Assembly (NCBI GenBank): GCA_964035015.1
Contig: OZ035997.1
Coordinates: forward strand, 20,639,563 to 20,703,562
From: Corallium rubrum
Lineage: Eukaryota > Cnidaria > Anthozoa > Scleralcyonacea > Coralliidae
Direction of reading: 5' to 3'
Length of the DNA: 64,000 bases
The notes beneath the pieces are model-generated. The model did no database searches. It was not told the DNA's origin and saw only the letters and a list, made by a program, of their open reading frames with translations. Every line of letters begins with the position of its first letter. The stretch's first letter is position 1. The position numbers and the translations under genes were made by a program. This document shows positions 55,345-64,000 of this stretch, piece by piece.

Positions 55345-57560
55345 TGAACATTACTAATGCACAATTTAATACTTGACAACATATCTGTTCATTTATTGTA
55401 ACAACCACATAGATGTGATGTCATTAATTAAACACTCAACCTGAATCCACATGAATTGTGCAGGTCTGCATAAACAGGTGTTATTACATGACCCTATCCC
55501 TATTAATTGTCCCTGGGGGTTGGGGTTTCAATTGACTAGTGCTGCATAAAACCTATCTAAAATGCACCCCGTCTCCACCCAGTCCCCCAACAATTTGCCT
55601 CCAGTCCTCTAGTTTTATTTATGATCTCAATGGTTCATTCTTCATGGCCATAATCACACTTTGCATGTGGATAACTATAGTTTCTTGTTCTTTGAAATAT
55701 ATTAAGTCACTTCTGCCCAGGATGTCTGAGGGTTCCCACTTTGATGAGTAAAACCATCAGCATTTAATAGAGTAAAAAAGAGTACAGAAACTAAAGGGAC
55801 CATTTTTGGTCAGTTCAAGCAGGAATGGTTAATTAAGACATGTCATATTCATTTGGTCAAGATCGATGTACAGTAGGATGCTAAAAAACCAGAGCAAGAC
55901 ATATGACTATATTAACAAGACTAAAGTACTGCCAGCACAGTACAATGTAGGTTCGATTTCCAGTCATCTCCCAGGCCCAGGACAGGTATACTAATTACGT
56001 GTAAGCCACAGAATGTGTCTGTGACATTTTGTTTAAATTGATAATTTCACAATATCAAAAACCATGAGTTTATTAGTTAGTGTTTCACTATTTAGTGCTA
56101 CCCTAACCTGCCTTAGCTACAAATAATTATAAAGTTTTCAATCAAAAAAAACAACAACATGGAAGTTGACTGAAATATGTGACTTTCACAATTCTGTAGG
56201 CTAAAAGATGAAAATATATTGGCCATTAACCAACTCCTCTATAGCTTCCCATTGTATTAAAATATTTAGACAATCCAATGCAATCACATGCCCCACTCAT
56301 CAGCACTTTATTGATTGCCATTTTGAACTTACAGGGTAATCCATGCAATATCCTAATAATATATGTATATACCTGCTGAAAATGTACAGGCACATTTGTG
56401 GCAAAATGCTCATGAGTCCAGCTGTTCTTTCAGAAGAGGTATTTCCAGCTTTCTCAGGTGGGGCCAGAGAAAGCTGGAAATCAAGCCTAAGTACAATGTA
56501 CAGTACTGGAAACACCATTTTTGTTGCTTTCTACATTACTTATACAATACTACTGTAGCTGTTTAAAAATGACGTAAATAATACTAATAACTTACTGCAG
56601 TATAAAAAAGATCACCAAGTTCAAATTATTTAACAAAATTCTATTTATATACTCACTATACTGACTATATAATAAAACAATGAAACAACAAAAGCAGTGA
56701 TCAAACTTCTTGATCGAAAAGGTTCCTCAGTCAAACACATATATTTAAATATTTGTACAGTTCACAGTTCATTAAAAAAATTAAGAAATCAGAACTCAGA
56801 ACTACATGTAACGAAAATTAAGAAATCAGAACTCAGAACTACATGTAACGAAAATTAAGAAATCAGAACTCAGAACTACATGTAACGAAAATTAAGAAAT
56901 CAGAAATGAGAACTACGTGTAACAACAACTCGCTACAAATATTCTACGTTGAAATAATAACAAATAAAAAGCAGCTAGCTAGTGTAGCAATTAATACCAA
57001 TATATGTTGTCGATGAAATTTATTTCTCACCTTACAAAGTCTTCAGTAGTAAACTAGACTCGGCAAACTCTCCATTTTTTTCAGCCATTTTGAGTAATGC
57101 GAGCATGTCCCCTACCATATATGGTATGGTTGCCAGCGCCATTTTGTATTTTTGTGCTATGGCGATCTTTATACCTACGAGGTTGTCTTTATACAAGTGG
57201 CGGTGTATTGCGATCATTTTATTTGATTAAAAGAATCATTCTTTGAGAAAATGACACACATAGTGATATATTATCAGGTATGTTTAATATTTGTTTCAGT
57301 TATCCAAATAAGAAAGTTTTTGTTCTCGTGATATTTTTTAGGAACATTTGTCTTGGAATTTAATAATATTATGAGTCATGAGTGAGATGGATCTTTGTAT
57401 TTTTTGTCCATGTGTTGGTATTCGCGAAATAGTGTAATGTTAGTCTTAAGATAAAAGCATTTACAAAGATTTTAAATAACTATTGGGAATCAAACTCATA
57501 TAAATATATAGATATGGCTGAATGTAATATGTATACAGGTATGACGGTATGTAATAGCCT
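55345..57560. other. Intergenic or intronic, mostly unassigned
   Basis: The stretch contains the 37-bp tandem repeat, a perfect 15-bp hairpin (56441-56481) and a minus-strand frame at 57217-57032 that might be a first exon. No gene is supported. Confidence 0.4.
56781..56925. repeat. 37-bp tandem repeat, four copies
   Basis: The unit begins TTAAGAAATCAGAACTCAGA and repeats at 56781, 56818, 56855 and 56892, the last with point changes. Confidence 0.9.
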
Positions 57561-57568
57561 TATATCCA

Positions 57569-58205
57569 AACACCGAGACGTTTTTCAACAAACTTCGAGG
57601 TGTTTGGATTTCCTGATGAAACACTCCTCCGAGTGTGTGATATAGCGTCTCAGCAGTATTTTAAGAGAAAATCAAGATGGAAGTGTGCTTAATTTATGTA
57701 ATTTCTTCCTCCCCTGATTTCCTTTGTGTTTTCTTTCATGAATTATTAATGTGTTTGAAATGTCAGGATATCAAACAGAAATATTTGAATGTTTGTTTCA
57801 GTCAGTGCAGTCCTAGCTTCCATCTTTTTTCATATACATGTAGTATGTATAATGGAAAATGTACATTATATACAGTACTACTAGTAAGTTCAATGAATAT
57901 GGCATATGAGGGACTAGCAGGTTCCACTCAAAGTAAACCATGGTGGACAGACTTGCTATATTGGTTCAGTAGAAAACAGTGTTAAATATCCATCTCAAAC
58001 CATTAATAATTCATGCAAAAAAACACAAAGAAAATCAGTACTGTGTTGGTGGTTTGGATATCGGAGGAAGAAATTACATAAATTAAGCAAACTTTTACCT
58101 TGATTTTCTCTTAAAATACTGATTTGTTTGAGATACTATATCATACACTCAGAGGAGTGTCTCATCAGGATATCTAAACACCTTGAATTTTGTTCAAAAA
58201 CCTTG
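57569..58205. mobile_element. Foldback element related to the 2.7-kb repeat cluster
   Basis: The left arm (57569-57715) and right arm (about 58050-58205) are inverted copies (CGAGGTGTTTGGATTTCCTG; GAGTGTGTGATATAG; TTAATTTATGTAATTTCTTC). The loop of about 330 bp contains no supported gene. Confidence 0.75.
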
Positions 58206-59785
58206 GTTTTCAATATATATTACACAAACCATATCTTTATTTCCTTTACTCTAAACTAAGTATATGATGGTTTACATTTGAATGGAGCCTGCATCACTTT
58301 GAAAAATGATGTGTGGTCATCATCTAGAAAGTCACCTATTTTATTTAGTGCTTCAAAGCTTGTCTTTACATGTATATCAACTTGTAGTCCACTAGTAAGC
58401 ATATATTGGTTATATGCTAGGAAGTGTTAAACAGATTTTTTCTTACTATTTTTTACTAATAATATACACGTAAAAAATATGCAAATCTCAGAATCTGTAT
58501 TAAAATATTGTTCAAGGAAAAACCATAAAACAACTCATATTTATAAAATTGAAATATAGTAAGGTTGGTGTACTGCCAATAGTAATACTAATAATACCCT
58601 TACGTGTAGAGTCTAACGTGTTAAGCATTGACCCTTCATTAGAGAGAAACCAATTAGTAAATATATTTATGTAGTAAATACAGTTACAGGTAACAGTGAA
58701 TGTCTTCCTGTGGTGTTCTGTTTTCCAGTGAGCAACTCCTTGGGGAATTAGGCCTGACACCTACTTATAATCACGTGAAAGGTGCAGTTATTTAAACAAA
58801 CCTCGAGGAAGTTACAGTAGGCTAGTTAATCACCAGATTATTGCTCATTGCACCCAATTCCATCTGCCCAACTCAACCACTTGGTGCTATCCTTTCTTGG
58901 GAGGTTCGCTTTGATTGTCCTAACACATATTTAGTAGTTCTTTTAGCTATAGACTTACAGGTGAGGGTCACTGCATTTGTGTATGGAGCATATTCAGTCA
59001 GACATTTGGCTGTTCCAGGGTATTCAGGTAACTCTCCCCATACTTTTTACCAGTGACAATGTAGTGCTGCAGAGTGGGAGGAGGGTTACCATAAGGGTTT
59101 TTCCAGATACAAGGTAGAGTCGGGTAACCTTCCTTAGGTAGTAGAGCTTCCTTGAATAAATAGTGATGTAAATTTCCCATACAAATGCCATTAAACACTG
59201 ACATTGTTTATAGCAGACCACTGAGATTTTGAAAAGGTATTAATTTACATCACAAGCTATTATGACTGTACATACTGTCATACTGTATTTTCAACCACAT
59301 GGAATTTGTTTCAAAAGATTTATCATGTTCAACTGATAATTCAGGGTTGTAGACAGGTGACTGATAGTACATATTTAGTTTTAACAGAATCTAATTCTTA
59401 ATCCTTTATCAATGAAGATATCAAATATTAAAGAATTTTTGTTTCATTCATGCTATAAGTACAGAATACTCAATCAAAGATGACAACACTATATATGTTT
59501 TATAAGAAATATTCTGCTGAGTAACTGAAAGTAACCACAAACATTGATCCCATTTGGCAAAAGTACTAATAATGTCAACCAAATTAATCTATCAAAATTA
59601 GAATCCAGTAATTTTGCCACATAGTATTTAAATTATCAAGAATTAAAAAATACAGCTAAAGTTAGGTTTGACTTATCACTTGTACGGTATGCTATTAAAA
59701 TATATTAGAACATGTAACATGCCTTGTACACAACATTATTCATATTGAAGCAATTTTAATATCCTAAAAAGATTATTAGGTACTT
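58206..59785. other. Unassigned stretch with a small minus-strand frame
   Basis: The minus frame 59204-58998 (68 codons, with HHYLFKEALLPKEGYPTLPC) and a following frame (CLTEYAPYTNAVTLTCKSI) look weakly protein-like but have no recognised family or splice context. Confidence 0.35.
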
Positions 59786-59787
59786 AA

Positions 59788-60186
59788 TAATATACATGAA
59801 AAAATTTGTCAATTCTGATTGGCTGAGAGGAATGCAATTTTAGTGTAATTCAGTGCAGAAGAATGAAATACAGTGCAAATTTTGTAATTTTTTAAATTTG
59901 CACAAAAATCATTTTTTACTAGAAAAAAAGCGGTTCCTGTTAATTTTTTTTCTTCACGTATATTATTTGAACAAAGCATTTTGATTAGAAAGATCCCCTT
60001 TATGATAAAGTTTTTCATGTATATTATTAATAAGTAATAGCATGATTTCTCGTGCAATTTTGAAAAAACACGCACTCGTGAGTTTTTCAAAGACCTCAAA
60101 TAGCACTCGTCCTTCGGACTCGTGCAATTTTGATAGTCTTTGAAAAACTCACTCGTGCATGTTTTTTCCAAATTGCACTCGAAACC
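59788..60186. repeat. Dispersed repeat, second copy, with internal hairpin
   Basis: This copy matches 53939-54243 (CAATTCTGATTGGCTGAGAG, AAATCATTTTTTACTAG) but has an extra palindrome at about 60067-60160 (GAGTTTTTCAAAGAC ... GTCTTTGAAAAACTC). Confidence 0.75.
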
Positions 60187-60265
60187 ATGCTATTACCTAT
60201 ACAAAATGTATCAGGATAACATTCGTGGTTGCAAAATCCTGGATTTGGACTTGCAGGTGATTATG

Positions 60266-60371
60266 TACTGTATAATAAACGAGCAGGAGTGTTTTATCAG
60301 ATATAAAGACACGAGGCGAAGCCGAGTGTTTTTATATCTGATAAAACACGAACTGCGAGTTTATTATACGG
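60266..60371. repeat. Hairpin element
   Basis: GTATAATAAAC and GTGTTTTATCAGATATAAA are repeated inverted after a CGAGGCGAAGCCGAG centre. It lies upstream of the first recognised exon of the KDZ-like gene. Confidence 0.75.
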
Positions 60372-61067
60372 CTTCAAAAACAAACCACTTGGTAAGTTGA
60401 TTGGCGGAGTTAGTTTGAAAAATAACCTTGTCTAGGCCGAGAAAATCAAAGCTAAAGTTTATGTAAATCAGGAGAAATCTTTATCACATATAAAGATACG
60501 ATACGGTCGTGATTTTCTTTTGTGTTTTTCTCATGAATTATTAATGAGTTTTTGAAGGAAATGTAATGATTACAGCTTTTGATTTTTGTTAAAAGCTTTA
60601 ACATTAGAACACTAAACACCTTTCTATCCGAGTCGTTGCCGTATGGCGAAAAAATTGTTTAGGGATAATAAACTATGAATGGCACTACGGACGGATAAAA
60701 ATTAAAGTTACACAGTTGAACCAGGAAATTATTTCGTCATCGAGTGCCCGCAGAATAATTTATTTTCGATTACATATGGCTTTAATTTCAGAGTCTTCAA
60801 AGCAACGGCAGAAATTGCGCAGAAAAATAACCAAAGAAAAAGCAGACATGGAAGATTCATTCTCTAATTACAACAGAATGTCAGACGAGCCCCTATGGAT
60901 GTGAAAGATATAACGAATAGAAATTTCCCATGGAAAATTGGGTCACAGCCAGTCGTCGATGCATGTAATTATTCAAAAATAGTCGTTTTCTACGTTTGTT
61001 TGTCTGTCTTCTTGTTCCTATATATTGCATATTTTCATTATCTAAATTTATTATGTGTGTAGATGTT

Positions 61068-61180
61068 CGTGCGTATGTATGTATGTGTGTGTTCATTTGT
61101 GTATATGCATAACATTGCGAGTCTGGTATGTATGTATGTACATGGACGGATGGACGGATGGATGCATGCATGTATGTATG
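61068..61180. repeat. GTAT/GGAT microsatellite cluster
   Basis: Short runs of GTAT, GGAT and GCAT tetranucleotides occur in an intron of the KDZ-like gene. The open frame on the other strand is not coding. Confidence 0.8.
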
Positions 61181-61833
61181 TATATGTTCAAGTGAGGTGC
61201 AAAATACAAGAGCTGTCCACAGTTGCTGATATAGTTGGCTAATACTGCTTATTAAAAATCATTTAATGCATATGCTTACTAAACATAATTGTTTGGCAAG
61301 ATGAATATCCCTGGATGAACACATGTCCATTTGAGTAAGATTAAATGAACAAAAAACACGCAGTATCTGCTCGCTTATTAGCTGCACTGTGCTGACGAGC
61401 CCCAATTTAGGGCGAAACAGCAGAGAAATTTTAAAACTAATGGATAAAACTGCCAAAAATTAAGAGCAGGGGCCTAAATTTTAATAAATGTTTATGTTTG
61501 TTGTGTGTTGTAGTACCTTTAGCAACAAAACGGTCAGCAGTAGACAAGCACATGGAACTTGAAAAATTTCGGGAAGAACTAACAGTTGTTCAACAGGAAA
61601 TGATCCGTCTTATGGGCTACTACACAAAGAACAAATTGCCGTCACTTAAAAGGAGTCGTGAAGAATTGCAAACTTTGTTGCGAGGTAAATCTCTCGTGAT
61701 GGGTTTAATTTGTCCAATTGTTAGTCTCTGAAAGCCTTTTGATGAATTATAGAAAAGTATTGCACTTTACCTCTTCAAACAGCGTTTATGTTTTTGAATA
61801 TTGGTGAACTATTGTTTGATTTAAACGTGCATC

Positions 61834-62757
61834 ATAGTCCCTAGAATTATATTGTCGCGGAGATGGAGACGCGGCGAACATGAAAGCGGTTAACAATGAC
61901 CTACAATTGACCGTACCGAAAAAAATGGCGACTTGTACATTTAACCATATTCCTTTGCGTCCAGTAAGTATTGTTGCTTGCAGAATTATTGGAAAATATG
62001 GTTTAACAACGAACAACTTTGGTAGGAATGAATTTCGTGCTTATTTAATCCATTTTACCATGAGAAACAATGTTTAGTTGGTATTTGAGTTGATTTGAGG
62101 TCGCAAAGCATTGTGGTTAAATGTACCGCCGCCATCTTTTTCGGTACTGTCAAACGTTGAGGGTGGCAAATAAGGTGTACAATCTTTTGTTTTACGGTCA
62201 TTAATATTTATAAAGCAACGATGCTACTGGTACCAAATTATTTGTTCAAGCGTTTTATAAGGTGAAATAACAGCATATCCTCTCATTTCGAAATGATGAT
62301 TATCGTCATTTGTGAGATGTCGTTGAATTAACAATAATCATCATTTTAAAAAAAAGAATTCCCTACCCCCAAACCCCAAACTCAACCCCCACCTCTAAAC
62401 CTGACCCTAACCCTAACCACAACCCCCCTGACAACCCTAACCCTAACCACAACCCCCCGTTGGACCTAACCCTAACCCTAACCACAACCCTCCGGAAAAA
62501 AGTCCCGCCTCTCAGACCCCGACCACAACACCCCTAATGGTTCTTTTGTACATGCAATTTAGTTTAACATCCCGCATGTGGGACAGGATCTCACTTGAGT
62601 ATCATGATAATCATCATATTCGACTGTGTGAAGAAATGATGATTATCATGATACTCAAGTAAGAGGACATGTTGGAAATAAGGTGCACAAACGTGAACAA
62701 AAACCTAGAACAAAGACTTTGACCGCGTTTCCAGACAATGTATTTCTAGGGACTATG
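61834..62757. mobile_element. MITE with ATAGTCCCTAG ends carrying two nested elements
   Basis: The ends match 53295-53574. Compared with that copy, about 245 bp with ends GACCGTACCGAAAAAAATGG / CCATCTTTTTCGGTACTGTC (about 61909-62153) and about 390 bp with CATATCCTCT / AGAGGACATG ends (about 62277-62672) are inserted. The second holds CCCTAACCCTAACC telomere-like repeats at 62403-62490. Confidence 0.8.
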
Positions 62758-62761
62758 ATTG

Positions 62762-63314
62762 TACAGTCGTTGGCACCTAAGCGTGTACACCACCCGTCAA
62801 AACATGTTCTAAATTTAAGTCAGAGTTAACCGTTTTGAAATCAACACCGTGGGATTGGTGAGATGTGATTGGCTAAGTGCACATTCATGTGACAATATTG
62901 TATTGGTTCGAATATATTGAATGAAAACCTAAAACCCTCCCAAGGTAAACATTTAACTTTGACGTTGACATAAAACATGTTTTGACTGGCGGTGTACACA
63001 CTTAGTACCCTGCGAGTCAGAGCCCCTTTCCGACCTAGGGCTCTGCCAACAAACTCGATATTTCTTTTTGAGCATGCGTGAACGGTTTCCAAGATACTAT
63101 TTTGGGCCCAGGCTCTAACGCGTTACTTGCTATTTTCCTGCTAACGTGTGTTCATAAACTAGAACTTGTTTGACCAGTTTAAAACCTGACTGACATGCCC
63201 CAAGTTTGGGGCGAAGATCGAGTTTGTTGGCAGAGCCCACATTCCCCCGAAGCCTGTGTAGGTCGAAAAGGGGCTCTGACTCGCAGGGTACACACTTAGG
63301 TGCCAACGACTGTA
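62762..63314. mobile_element. Inverted-repeat element TACAGTCGTTGGCACCTAAG with nested MITE
   Basis: The left end TACAGTCGTTGGCACCTAAG and the right end GTGCCAACGACTGTA are inverted, as are the inner GTGTACACCACC and GGCGGTGTACAC. The CCCTGCGAGTCAGAG-type MITE (63006-63290) sits in the right arm. Confidence 0.75.
63006..63290. mobile_element. MITE, CCCTGCGAGTCAGAG family, with 9-bp flanking repeat
   Basis: The ends TACCCTGCGAGTCAGAGCCC and GACTCGCAGGGTA are flanked by CACACTTAG on both sides (62997-63005, 63291-63299). Confidence 0.85.
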
Positions 63315-64000
63315 TATTGTACAGTTTTGAATTATATTTAGAAAAATTTCTACATGTTGTATTTTTCCAAAAATAACTAATAAAAAATAAAACAACATAA
63401 CCTAATTTTTTTTTAACTTAAAGTCAATCACAAATAAGTTAAAATGTGTTAATTAAACAAGTTTCACCGCAAAAGACATTTATACTTTCCATGCGATGTA
63501 AAGGTTGCTCTCAAATACTATAAATAACCTTATAAGTTTCCTACTTGCAGTTGACAATCTTTGTGCACAAAGTGAAGCCCGCGTGGATCAAGCCAAGAGT
63601 TATTTCTTAACGTTACTTATGCCTTCTAAAAACTAAATAGCCGATTTTAAATAATTGCTGTAATTCTCTTGTACTGACCTCATCAAAACAGGAAAACGAA
63701 AAATGTTGCTGTAGCTAATAGGTGCACATCGTGAAATAGATTAACTGTTATTAATAACATAAATTCTTTCGGTTAATTTTTTAGACACAGCACTATTCAA
63801 CAACCAGCATGTCGTCAGAGGAAAGCTTGCACTTGTAAATGAAGGCATTGACTTTGCAATGAAACAGGTTGCTGCAGGAATTGGCGCCTTTGCCCCAGTG
63901 CTCTTTGAGGGAGTGTGATGAGGATGATACTGGTGATAATGGCAACGATTATGATTCTACAGATATTATGATGCTGATGATTTTGATAGTAATACTGATG

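Larger units (their letters stand above)
60792..63918 (+). pseudogene. 3' end of KDZ-transposase-like gene, four exons, one frameshift
   Basis: Four exons join in phase: 60792-60964, 61514-61684, 63551-63598 and 63785-63918, stop TGA at 63916. The first encodes a basic helix (KQRQKLRRKITKEKADMEDS) and, in a different frame after about 60890, DVKDITNRNFPWK. The second encodes a long coiled-coil-like helix (KRSAVDKHMELEKFREEL...EMIRLMGYYTKNKLPSLKR), and the last begins TALFNNQHVVRGKLALVN and ends PVLFEGV. The R.KLRR.I..EK...-YN-FPW-D.HM.L...EEL...EM...YY pattern is what I remember from the C-terminus of Kyakuja-Dileera-Zisupton (KDZ) proteins common in cnidarians. The frame change needs one extra or two missing bases, so the copy is probably broken. 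The catalytic part is not in the window. The exon 3 donor (GTTATT) is weak. Confidence 0.5.

Noticed and set aside
58998..59204. 68-codon minus-strand frame as a gene
   Set aside because: It has no recognised family, neighbouring exon or clear splice site. It is listed only as part of an unassigned stretch.
62403..62490. CCCTAACCCTAACC run as a chromosome end
   Set aside because: It is short, interrupted, and lies inside a nested MITE flanked by unique sequence, so it is interstitial.
1..64000. CRISPR arrays, operons, tRNA and rRNA genes
   Set aside because: None were seen. The tandem arrays lack spacer-like unique sequences, and the gene structure is eukaryotic.

Overview
The window looks like an animal nuclear genome of anthozoan (probably stony coral) type. 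The evidence is short exons with GT-AG introns, TTAGGG-type telomere-like repeats, and a dense mix of metazoan transposons (Gypsy/Ty3, DIRS, CR1/L2-like LINEs, hAT-, PIF/Harbinger- and piggyBac-like elements and many terminal-inverted-repeat MITEs). The species assignment is inference; there are no bacterial operons, tRNAs, rRNAs or CRISPR arrays.

Host genes. (1) The main gene is RNASEH2B, the non-catalytic B subunit of ribonuclease H2, on the minus strand from the ATG at 34362 to the stop at 3844. It is cut into ten coding exons (49 to 171 bp) over 30.5 kb, all phases join, and the predicted protein is 308 residues, close to the roughly 310-residue human protein. Its introns hold almost all transposons of the first 34 kb. 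(2) A two-exon plus-strand gene (17341-17902, 157 residues, likely N-myristoylated) is nested in RNASEH2B intron 8. (3) A minus-strand WD40 beta-propeller protein with a C-terminal SOCS box (48378-49664, 428 residues) is a candidate substrate adaptor of an Elongin BC/Cullin ubiquitin ligase. (4) The 3' end of a plus-strand gene (four exons, 60792-63918) resembles the C-terminal part of KDZ-transposase-type proteins and carries one frameshift.

Layout. 1-3.8 kb: LINE tail, foldback elements and repeat clusters downstream of RNASEH2B. 4-13.9 kb (intron 9): MITEs, a hAT deletion derivative with an 8-bp target duplication, a Harbinger-like element and a complete Gypsy element with identical LTRs (8107-12528). 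14-19.6 kb (intron 8): short tandem repeats, an inverted-repeat element with a 785-bp internal tandem duplication, and the nested gene. 19.7-34.3 kb: a 2-kb foldback, MITEs, a TTAA foldback inside a LINE tail, and a 1.6-kb minisatellite of 18-bp units. 35.5-36.1 kb: a Harbinger-like MITE. 36.4-44.4 kb: a DIRS-type retrotransposon broken by an intact CR1/L2-like LINE and adjoined by a LINE fragment. 44.7-47.05 kb: a 5'-truncated LINE. 48-50 kb: the WD40-SOCS gene. 50-60.7 kb: mostly MITEs and unassigned sequence. 60.8-64 kb: the KDZ-like gene, whose last-but-two intron holds MITEs nested in MITEs.

Most long open frames belong to transposons or to the minisatellite; the host genes are only visible after reading short exons through splice sites. 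The nesting gives a relative insertion order at several places.
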